NCBI RefSeq assembly: GCF_028372415.1
Contig: NC_092875.1
Location: forward strand, 410,637,739 to 410,701,738
Direction of reading: 5' to 3'
Length of the DNA: 64,000 nucleotides
Source of the DNA: Notamacropus eugenii
Lineage: Eukaryota; Chordata; Mammalia; Diprotodontia; Macropodidae
Every line of letters starts with the position of its first letter. Within the stretch, counting starts at the first letter, position 1. Positions 55,061 to 64,000 of the stretch are shown one piece after another. The position numbers and the translations under genes were made by a program. The notes below the pieces were generated by a model. The model saw nothing but the letters and a program-made list of their open reading frames with translations. It searched no databases and was not told where the DNA came from.

Positions 55061-56705
55061 TTACTTAACTACCCATAGGCACTTTCTCCACTGTAGTACA
55101 CTACTGCTTTGGTAAACTCTGTTATTGTCCCTGGTGGGACATCTGATGAGGCCTCTGGATGGAATATCTAGATCTCCCAAACTCACAAGGTAACTGCCTG
55201 GACAATTTGATCTCCAGATACTGTTTTATCCAAGATCAGGGAAGACAACACATAAAAGACACAGAGGTGTTAAGCATACATGATAACTAGTTGGAGAAAT
55301 TCTTTATCTTGAAACTTTTATATGCAAATGATCCTTCTAACTCTATAGTCAATTAAAAGGTTTTATGTCATGAAGTCATAAGAATACTTCGGTCAGTTTT
55401 CATTACAAACTAGCCTTCCAGAGTTTCACATGTTGGATTAGAATCAGACATTTAATATCTGCTATGCTTTCTATGACACATCAAGAAGGGAAATCTGTAC
55501 ATGTACTAAGAACTGGAGCCATTATTGACCACCACCCTTCCCACTCACAGTACAATGGAAAGTTATATGTACTGTCAGTTGCAATCAATACATTAGGCAA
55601 TTTTACTTAGCTAGTTTTCATGAGAAGATACTGTGGAGTGGTGGTCATTTGCTGTGAAATATTCAACATATCAAAAACAAAATTAATCAATAAAAACATC
55701 ACCAACCTAAAAAGAAAAAAAGTGACAGACATCATTATACATAAGCATTCAGCAAAGAGGAAATAGGCAATTGGACTTTATCATAATTAACTTTAGACAC
55801 AGAGTACTACAGGTCCTTCTGTTCCTGAGCCAATGATAGAGGGAAATGGGAAGAGGGTATTTCATTTGGTACGGAAATGTCATTAAAGCATTACTCATTT
55901 ACAAAAACAACTATCAATTGGACAGACTGTACTCTTCTCATTCAGGCCACTTGTTCTGTTGTAAGTTCAGGCACCAAGGTTGGTCTTTACAGTATATACT
56001 TGACAGGGGTGCTGCAAGTACTGATACTTTAATGGAATAGACTCCTTGAAAAATAGAATTTTGAGTCTAAGTTCAGAGTTGAGAACGTTTGTTATTTCCT
56101 TTCTGGTCAGGAGCTGATACATCAGAGATTGAGGTAAAGGATGAAACAGCAGGAGTTAAGAAGTTACAACTGGATGAAATATAGTTACTTGTTACAGGAG
56201 GATTCAGATGCCAATGCAAGTCAGAGGAAGACCTAAAGTTCCAGAAAATATTTGACCTAAAGCTTCAAGAAATGAAGAAACATTATCAGTTTGTGCTCAA
56301 ACTACTTTGTGAAAATGGTGGTGTGCACTATCAAAAATTGGAAAAGTTTGCTGATCATATGTACATATACATGTCTGAGATTAAACCTAGACAGGGGGAA
56401 AACTATAATATTGCACCTAGGACTAACTTTTGTACACTTTCTCCTTCCTTTTATTTGCATGAGTAAATCAAACAGATTGTTATGAAATGGAAGAAAAAAA
56501 GGGACTGAACTCCTAGAACTCTTGGCTGTTCATTGGGAAAACAAAAAGTTCCCCAAATTATCTAATGGGATGCAGTTTCAAAACCAGATATTAAACAGGG
56601 GACAAAAAATACAGTAGGCAGATGTAGTAAAAGATCACAGCTGCTAAACTTTTCCCAAAACCTTTCCTCCAAAATGACCACAGAAAACACTAAATATAGT
56701 GTCTT
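55061..56705. other. Unassigned sequence
   Basis: 1.6 kb without a recognised repeat. Frames at 55846-56040 and 56272-56466 (64 codons each, the second Lys/His-rich: LCENGGVHYQKLEKFADHM) are unrecognised; the second could be a pseudogene scrap. Confidence 0.4.
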
Positions 56706-56707
56706 GC

Positions 56708-56957
56708 ATGTGTTCAGTTCTTTCAATCACGTCTGACTCTTTGTGACCCCATTTGGGTTTTTCTTGGCAAAGATATTGAAATAAGTTTCCATTTCCTTCT
56801 TCAGCTCATTTTACAGATGAAGAAACTGAGGCAAACAGGGTTAAGTAATTTGCTCAGAGTCTCACAGATAGTAAGTGTCTGAGGCCAGATTTGAACTCAG
56901 GAAGAGGTGTCTTCATGCCTCCAGGCCAGAAACTCTATCCACGGTGTGACCTACATA
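56708..56957 (-). mobile_element. Marsupial tRNA-derived SINE, nearly full length
   Basis: Reverse order: 'cacgtctgactctttgtgaccccatttggg', 'tttcttggcaaag', 'catttccttcttcagctcattttacagatgaagaaactgaggcaaacagggttaag', 'ggccagatttgaactcagg' (reverse B box), 'aactctatccacggtgtgacct' (reverse A box). Confidence 0.9.
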
Positions 56958-56959
56958 CA

Positions 56960-58380
56960 GAAGCAAGGGAGAAATCTGGTGTTTAATAAACTTCCAAATC
57001 CAAGCTATTAGGGCACAAACTCACTATAGAATAGAAAATACTGGGAAAAATGGAAAGTAGTCTGGCAGAAATGAGGCAAAAACTAACATCTCATACCATA
57101 TACCAAGACAGGATCAAAATGGGAACATGATTTAGACATAAAAGGTGATATAAGCAAATCAGGGGAGCATAGGGGAAAGTTGCTTATTTGATCCATGGAT
57201 AAAGGAAGAGTTTATAAAGAAACAGAGATAGAGAGGATCATAAGAGGGTAAGATGAATAATTTTGATCATGTAAAATTAAAAATGGACTGACAAACAAAA
57301 TCATTGCAGCCAAAATTAGAAAAAAAAATAACTAGGTGATACAAATCACCATAGCTTTCTTTAAGAGAAGTCTCATTTTCCAATATATGTAGAACTCAAA
57401 TAAATATGTACAAGTAAGATCCATTTTGCACTTGATCAATAGTCAAATAATATGAACAGATGGTTTTCAGAAGAAATCAAGCCTATCAAGTCATATGAAA
57501 AAATGTTCTAAATCACTAACAATTAGAAAATGCAAATTAAAATAATTCTGAGTTGCCACTTAAAACTTTTCAGTTTGACTAACATGACAGAAAAGGCAAA
57601 TTACAAATATTAATGGGAATATGGGAAGATAGGTACAATAATGCCCTGCTGGTAGAGAATTGAACTACTCCAATCTTTCTGGAGAACAGTTTGCAAGTTT
57701 ACCCAAAATTATTATAAAACTGTGTATACATTTTCTTTGATCCGGTATTAGTGCTATTATGTCTATACATCAAAGAGATCAGAGGAAATGGTAAATGACT
57801 CATATATATTAAAATGTTTATTGCAGTGGTGGTAAAGAATTGGAAACTGTGGGGATGCTATCAACTGGAGAAGGGTTGAACAAATAATGGTATACAATTT
57901 TGATGGGATACTGAAAAATGATGAAGGGTACAATTCAGAAAAACAAAACAAAACAAACTGAAACTTATGTGAACTAATGTAAAGTGAAATTAGCAGAACC
58001 AGAAGAACACTATGTACAGTAACAGTAATATTGTAATGGTAATCAACTGCTAAAGACTTAGCAACTCTGGCAAAGGCATAGATCCATGATAATTCAAAAA
58101 GATTCATGATTAAAAATCTTTTTCTTGTCCAGGTAGAAAACTGATGGAATCTGAGAGCAGGTTGAAGCACAACTTTGCAATTTATTTTTCTTGCTTTTGT
58201 TGCTGTTGTTTGTTTTTGAACATGGCTAATGTGGGAAATATACTTCACTTGATTTCTTATGTATAATGGGTATTTGCATTTCTCGTCATCTTAATGGATG
58301 GGTGAGGGGGCAGAGGAAGGAAGAGAATTTGGAATTGATATTTCTTTAAATTAAAAAATGAGGAAAACCATGAAATTTTA
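56960..58380 (+). mobile_element. L1 3' half (ORF2 C-terminal region and 3' UTR)
   Basis: Plus orientation: 57090-57200 resembles the ORF2 C-terminal HTIYQDRIKMGT segment; 57810-58010 the FIAVVVKNW ... MVYNFDGILKND block; then the 3' UTR to about 58370 ('gggtgagggggcagaggaagg', A-rich end). Many stops. The 161-codon minus-strand frame at 57763-58248 is the antisense of this L1 and not a gene. Confidence 0.8.
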
Positions 58381-58422
58381 TACAAAGAAATTAAACAGGA
58401 AGCCACATAATATTTTTAAACC

Positions 58423-58440
58423 AGAGAGAGAGAGAGAGAG
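58423..58440. repeat. (GA)n short array
   Basis: About nine GA units. Confidence 0.9.
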
Positions 58441-58444
58441 CTAT

Positions 58445-58550
58445 TTAGTTCATATAGAGCTGGCCTTGAGTCAGGAAGACTTGATTTCAAGTTCAGCCTC
58501 TCACACATACTAACTATCACAATAGGCAAGATAAGTAAGGAAATCGTTCT
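58445..58550 (+). mobile_element. tRNA-type SINE head
   Basis: 'agttcatatagagctggccttgagtcaggaagacttgatttcaagttcagcctc', then 'aataggcaagataagtaagg'. Confidence 0.6.
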
Positions 58551-58567
58551 CTAAGAATATATAATAT

Positions 58568-58598
58568 AAAACCCTTGCCATTTGATGGCAAGGGTTTT
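58568..58598. repeat. Perfect 14-bp inverted repeat, 3-base loop
   Basis: AAAACCCTTGCCAT (58568-58581), loop TTG, ATGGCAAGGGTTTT (58585-58598). A short hairpin or cruciform, followed by a T-run, so it resembles an intrinsic-terminator shape by chance of sequence. Confidence 0.95.
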
Positions 58599-58604
58599 CT
58601 TTTT

Positions 58605-59445
58605 TTTACATTTATTTTATTTAATTTGTGGAAAAAAGAAGCATTTCCAGAACACAATGAAAAGATGATTACAGATGAAACTGCAAATCTACTATGTACA
58701 ACTTGTGATTTATTTTAAATATATAATAAAGTAATGATTTAAATTTCTTATTTTTTTTCTTTATTCCCTTCCCACCTCTCACACTTTAGAAATGGCTACC
58801 ATTAGACACCAATAGTCCATACTAGAAGTTACTTACCTACACTGATGAAATCAGATCTCTGGACCTTCCTTCTCCTCAAAGAAGTAAGAATGGTACATCT
58901 GAAAAAAGACCTCTTTACTACAAGGAGAAATAATTAAAACTTAAGGCACTAGACTACTCAGATTATTCTGTGCTCTAACAAACCTGAAACCTTGGGCCAA
59001 TAATCCCTTAGAAAGGAAATATCTGCTTCAGCAGTCAAGGATCTGGGAATATACGTCAGTCATATATATGGGTGACTTAGTATTTCTCTACATGAGTTGT
59101 AGTTGTAGTTGTAGTAGAAGTCTTAAAAAAGTACCTGGAAAAGTCTCTGGACTTTGAATTAAAAGAACGATGACTCATCATCCTATGAGAACAAGGTTGT
59201 ATTGCATCTAAGGAATCCAGATGAAACCATTAGCTGGTAGAAGATCTATGTCATAAACCCTCATGAACATTGGCTCTGTGTCTACCAGCAACCAGAAGTG
59301 ACCAGCGGACTAGAAAGGCAGAAGCCATAAAAACCTAGTGGAGATTCCATACCCACTCATGCCTTAAACAGATCTCCATGTGATATGAACTCTAGAATTT
59401 TCACCAAAATAGTTGTTCTCCTCTAGACATTCTCTATTTTTCAAA
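58605..59445. other. Unassigned sequence
   Basis: No repeat or gene recognised. A small (TTGTAG)n run lies at 59094-59118. Confidence 0.4.
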
Positions 59446-59735
59446 AACAAAAAATGTTTATTTTAGTTTACAACATTCACTACCACAAGATTTTGAGTTC
59501 CAAATTTTTCTCCATTCCCCCCCCACCCAAAAATGGTATGCATTCTGATTACCCCTTCTTCCAAATTTGCCCTCCTTTCTATCATCCTCCTTCTCTTATC
59601 CTTTTTCTCTTCTATTTTCCTATAGGGTTAGCTAGATTTCTGTGCCCCACTGCAAAGTATCTTATTTCCCACTTGCTTGTAAAAACAATTTTTAACATTT
59701 GTTTTTAAAATTTTAGTTCCAAGATATCCCTATAT
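59446..59735 (-). mobile_element. HAL1-type LINE 3' end
   Basis: 'gtttattttagtttacaacattcactaccacaagattttgagttcc', the C-run at 59517-59526, 'aaaatggtatgcattctgattacccc', 'tgccctcctttctatcatcctcc' parallel 1120-1280 and 19570-19700. About 290 bp. Confidence 0.8.
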
Positions 59736-60240
59736 AGTCCAGGATTAGTCTATTCCATTTCACTCTAGCAGATTATGAATTTCTTGAGGAGAGAACTCAT
59801 GTTACATAAACAAAACTATGCTTTTTATTTTTATATCTCAATTATTTCTGGTTATGATCATGCCTCTTGTGTCTCATCAGGGAGCCTACTCCACTCTTTT
59901 AACAAAGTAAAAGCAGTCAAGCAAAACCAGCTGACATATTCAACATGTTGGATGGTTTGTGTGACACTCCACATCCATGCAGCTCCACCTCTCCAACCAA
60001 AGGATCATGGTACGTTTCTTCATTTTTTTCTCTGGCCCCCAAATGAGTCATTACAATTAACATTCAGCCTTCTTTTATTTTTTATTTACATTATCCCAAT
60101 CAGTATATATGCCATTTTACTCTGCCCCTTTTCCATTTTCCTATGCCTAGTGGATAGTGTGGTACCTTGCCTATAATATACATTTTAAGAAGCTTTGCCA
60201 CACTGAGGTGAACTGAATTGAACTAAACCAAAATATCCAC
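59736..60240 (+). mobile_element. Possible L2 LINE fragments
   Basis: 'agcagattatgaatttcttgaggagagaactcatg' and 'cctatgcctagtggatagtgtggtaccttgcctataatatac' are in sense L2 3' order with unassigned sequence between. The 133-codon plus frame at 59775-60176 (Leu/Ser/Phe-rich) matches nothing I know. Confidence 0.4.
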
Positions 60241-61444
60241 CAGGCAGAGACTGAGAAAAGGAACCTGGACAACTACAATCTTTTTTTTTTATTATAAAAA
60301 CATTAATCTTTCCTTTTATAAGATAAAAACATGCTGAATATATATTTTTTGATGGCAGCGGGCTAGTAGGTAAAGGGGTTAAATTCCATTGTTTAAGAGC
60401 TTTCCTTTCCTATTTTATCACATGACTGACTCACAAAACACAATATATTTTCATATTAAACACTTTTGTTTTTTGTATTTTAAGAGAAAAGAAGTCCTCA
60501 ATCACATTAAAGCAAATCAAAATGTGTCTGAGGGAGCACTTTCAAAATGAAAATGGAAGGGAAGAAAAAGAAGCAAAAGTTAGAGGTCTGTTTTTTTAAA
60601 GCATAACAGACTTAGGACTTAGATCTGCTTTGTATCAAACATTTTCTAGCTCATTCAGCTCCATTTTTCTCTGTCTTTATTTTCTACCATAACCAAAGCA
60701 GGTGCCTTATTAGTTTCCCCATGCAAAGGTATGTGTTTCTAAAGATTCCAAATGGAATGCTTTATCATGCAAGATTACCCCATGAGTAATGATGATCGCT
60801 TTAAACAGTTGGGTGAGATTTGACTGCCTGGATGGTGGTCCAACCTAGTGACAGCCCCTGCACATGCTTTATCTCATCTTGCCTTTCAAATTCCCTTTCC
60901 AATATATGTTGGAAAGAAGCTGGGAAAGTAGAGGGAAAGAAGTGATGAATAGGAGCTATTAAGTGAAATTACCACAAATAAAGCAGAAAATATAGGATTT
61001 TATCATCTTTGGTTTTTATCAGTGACTTAGGAGCAGTTTTTGAAGCTGTATTTAGAACCTAAAAAAATTAGCTGCCTGACATACAAAGATAACAAGCATC
61101 TTATCTAAATTGTGCCCACTCAGCCAAATTAGAGTGCCATAGGGTGCAGTAAAGGCACTAGGAACTGATTGGTAGGAAGGGGGAGTATTTGTTTAAATTG
61201 ATTTCTTATTCTTGATGAAATTGTTAAGTTGTAGATACTATTAAGCATCCACAGTACACATGAAAGATCTTTAAAAATGCTAGGGTTCTCTACAAATTAA
61301 AATTATTTATTTACTTCAAGGACCTATGATTTCTTTGCAATGGGACTCTTTCCTTCTGTACAGATAGTCAACCCTTAGACCCTTGAAGACAGTTTTCATG
61401 TATTGAGGCAATTAATACCCTTTTTAAAGAATTTTTGTTTATGT
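60241..61444. other. Unassigned AT-rich sequence
   Basis: Nothing recognised. Confidence 0.4.
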
Positions 61445-61590
61445 TTGGTTGTCTTTTTTTTGGGGGGGGGAGAGGCAATTGGGTTAAGTGACTTGCCCAA
61501 GGTCACACAACTAGTAAGTATCAAGTGTCTGAGACCAGATTTGAACTCAGTTGTTCCTGATTCCAGAACTGGTGCCAAGTAGTTGCCCTT
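61445..61590 (-). mobile_element. tRNA/MIR-core SINE, tailed by T/G run
   Basis: 'gaggcaattgggttaagtgacttgcccaaggtcacacaactagtaagtatcaagtgtctgag', 'ccagatttgaactcag' (reverse B box), 'ctggtgccaagtagttgccc'. Same head and core as 53169-53484 but with a simple tail instead of the shared module. Confidence 0.85.
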
Positions 61591-61689
61591 AATATTCTAA
61601 AGTCATTGCTTTTCCTATTTGATATTTTGAGGGGAAGAGGGATAAGAATAGCATATTGTTTCTGGAGAATTTTTGAGGTTTGAGAGTAA

Positions 61690-61905
61690 TTTTATATAGG
61701 TTATCTCATTTGTTCTTTGCAACACCTTTGTGAGGTAGGTAATGTTTCTACCCCCAATTGTGTAGATGAGGAAACAGATTGAGTGAGGGGAAATGACTTG
61801 CCCCTTGAGTAAATTATATAGGAGCTAAGTTCTGGAAATGGAATATGAACCCAAATCCTCTGGACTTGAAGTATAGCACTATTTCCACTTAAAGCATATT
61901 CCCAT
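61690..61905 (-). mobile_element. MIR-family SINE, long copy
   Basis: 'aattttatataggttatctcatttgttctttgcaacacctttgtgaggtaggtaatg', 'gtagatgaggaaacagattgag', 'atgaacccaaatcctctggac'. Confidence 0.75.
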
Positions 61906-63297
61906 TCTGGAGGAAAACTAGTATTTGTGTCTATGAACCTGAAGACAGATTATGTTTCTTTAGGATCTATTTCATTTTGTTATTTGGCCCTTATAATTAT
62001 CCTTATTTAGAAGTACCATCATAGGAGCAAACTTAGAGAAAAATCAAGTTCTTGACTATGATGGGAGCTGAGTTGATGATGTGCCTCCAGTGTAAGGCAA
62101 CCTGATTAACAACAACTGAATTTTAAATAATTTATATATTGTTATAGTGAGGAAAATTGCATATTTTCCTCACATAAAATTGGTGCAGGGGTGGGTTGGG
62201 GAAGACACTGTTAGTTTCCCTTAGTTCTATGACTCTGTGATTTACCACAATACTCTTTAACTATTGAGTTCCCACAATATACTTAAAATTGAATTTCAAG
62301 AGATTATTCAAATCTTGAGTTCATATATATATGTATATATAAAATTTTCAATAATATATCTTTTATTTACAATGGTATAAATGCAATTTATTTCAACTTT
62401 TGTGTATAGGAACTTGGGAAAATTGTACAGGAAATTAATTGTTTTGCTGGTGAAGGTGAGGGTGAAAGATTATCTCAACATTAAGCAAATTAAAATAAAA
62501 TTTTTGTTTATAAGTAAATTCTAAAAATGAGTTTATCTACCAAAGTCTTATAATTGCAAGGTGAAATTATGGAACATAGAGATGAAAGGGTTATAAGAGA
62601 TACACATTATAAAATATGGATTCATTATGGCCTCTTTCTGATGACACTAGGAAGAAATTATACTTAACCAAATTATTTTAGAGGACTTCAATGAGGGAAA
62701 CTGGAGGTCTGATATTAGCCCCTTATGATTTTAGTCACATTTCAAATAGCTATGGTAGAAAGTGAGTATGATCTCTAAAGTTGTGAACATGGTACTTTTA
62801 TTGTGTATTGTGAGGGGTTTAGAGTGGGTTAGTAAATCCCATTTGACTAACACAATGGAAAGGAAGTCATTCTTAAACAAACTAATGAATGAATAAATAA
62901 ATGAATGAATGAATAAGTAAAGAATACAAGTAGACATATTAATGAATGGCTGGTTGAATCAATCAATCACTCAAAAAGCTAGCTGTAACCTGACTATTCA
63001 GAGAAAGGAAATTTAATTCACCTATCACCTCTCTCTCTAATTTAAAAAAAAAAAAAACTATTCTTACAAATGTTAGAGACACAATAAAAATTAGGGAGAT
63101 AATTTTGTAATCAACAAAAATCCCAATGGATATTTCAGATAGAAATGTTGATTGTGCTGAGACTCTTATAAAAACGTCAAATAATATTGGTGTACCAAAA
63201 TTTGTATATAGTTAAACTTTTATTTAGCAATACAACTTAAAAAAATAAAAGGGAAATAAATCACAGATTGAAAAAAGTTTTTTCCTTTATATGATAA
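61906..63297. other. Unassigned AT-rich sequence
   Basis: Contains an (ATGA/AATG)n run at 62887-62921 and an A-run at 63043-63056. No gene. Confidence 0.45.
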
Positions 63298-63410
63298 GTA
63301 TATATGAATATAGATGTGTGTGTACATATACATATGTACATATATATACACACACTCAATTATTTATATATATGTATGTATATATATACACATATATAAT
63401 TTGAATATGT
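63298..63410. repeat. TA/TG/CA microsatellite region
   Basis: Alternating dinucleotides, AT-rich. Confidence 0.9.
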
Positions 63411-64000
63411 ATGTAGTGTTATGCTGAAATTTATATAGCCCTTGTCAAAATCTAACAGCAATAAGGTGCTGTGTTGCGGCAGCCTGATACTGCAGGCTCT
63501 GGAAAGCCAGTCATTAATTAGTTCCTGCTATAGTCTCAGATTCAAGGTCTTCTTATTTCTACTATATCGGCGATTTCTCCTGCCCGTATATCTTTCCTGG
63601 TGTTGATCCATTGCTCAATCTTGACCCCTGGACGTGGAATGTCCATTACCTTTGTTCTTACACCTTGCTCCCAGATTTTTCTTGACTCTCATCCCATGTT
63701 GCTCAGGCACCATATGATAGAGTTGTGTGTGGCTAGAGAAAAATGGTGGACACCAGAATATTACTCTTCCATGTTGTTCTATGTTGCTTGACCTCACCAG
63801 AGAATGTTTTGACATTCTGCAGGCTACATGTTCTTGAGTTCATAATATTCTGTGTAAATTGTATATGTGGTCTTCACAGAAGATTGTTTATAAAAGATAA
63901 TCTGAATCAGAAAAATTATATTATACAGTTTTATAAATATTATTTGCAAAAGAAATGCATGGATTTTTGAATATCATTCCCTTTATAATTTAAAATCTGC
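63411..64000. other. Unassigned, locally GC-richer sequence
   Basis: 63460-63840 is less AT-rich than its surroundings and keeps several CpGs. Frames of 63-75 codons occur on both strands; none is recognised. It may be an LTR, a pseudogene piece or unique sequence cut by the window end. Confidence 0.35.

Noticed and set aside
57763..58248. 161-codon minus frame
   Set aside because: Antisense of an L1 ORF2/3' UTR on the plus strand.
58568..58605. Bacterial-type intrinsic terminator (hairpin followed by T-run)
   Set aside because: Eukaryotic intergenic DNA with no adjacent gene; the resemblance is structural only.
59775..60176. 133-codon plus frame
   Set aside because: Leu/Ser/Phe-rich frame in T-rich DNA with L2-like pieces; no family or signal recognised.

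Overview
The window looks like AT-rich intergenic DNA from a marsupial genome, and a didelphid opossum is the best guess. The evidence is the repeat set: half-L1 (HAL1-type) LINEs with an L1-like ORF1 but no ORF2, marsupial-style L1 3' ends, SINEs made of a tRNA head, a MIR-like core and a distinctive tail, plus old L2, MIR and CR1/L3 copies. Species assignment is inference; no database search was possible. I found no intact protein-coding gene, no convincing functional RNA gene and no CRISPR array. Every longer open frame is a retrotransposon relic, a processed pseudogene, a low-complexity frame or an unrecognised frame.

Layout. 0.6-6.2 kb is a stack of minus-strand L1/HAL1 copies with two younger L1 fragments nested in it. 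6.2-14.9 kb is mostly old MIR/L2/SINE fragments around a repeat-poor island (7-9.2 kb). 15.0-17.1 kb holds a (TTCC)n array and a beta-actin processed pseudogene that landed in an older repeat. 18.4-19.0 kb is an LTR-like insertion in another copy of that same old repeat. 19.5-22.4 kb is a full-length minus-strand HAL1 whose ORF1 is broken by one frameshift. 22.5-27.9 kb is mixed sequence with an L1 3' end. 27.9-29.3 kb is a CR1/L3 copy split by a twin-primed L1 that carries a 3' transduction. 29.6-31.0 kb has a polypyrimidine tract, a composite SINE-tailed element and a repeat-like 130-codon frame. 31.9-34.7 kb is a second full-length, more decayed HAL1 on the plus strand. 36-38 kb has a SINE, a CR1/L3 copy nested in the old repeat, and a microsatellite. 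38.3-44.8 kb is mostly unassigned. 44.9-46.6 kb and 51.3-55.1 kb are minus-strand L1 ORF2 copies, the second holding a SINE with a perfect 13-bp target duplication. 57.0-58.4 kb is a plus-strand L1 3' half. The rest is unassigned sequence with small repeats.

Nothing here works as a pathway. The content is a layered record of retrotransposition: old L2/MIR and an unnamed mammalian repeat, then CR1/L3 and older L1, then younger L1, HAL1, SINE and actin insertions. The observations most worth checking are the twin-primed and transducing L1, the two ORF2-less LINEs with full-length structure, the modular SINE tail shared by different elements, and the unnamed repeat family recovered by comparing the window with itself.
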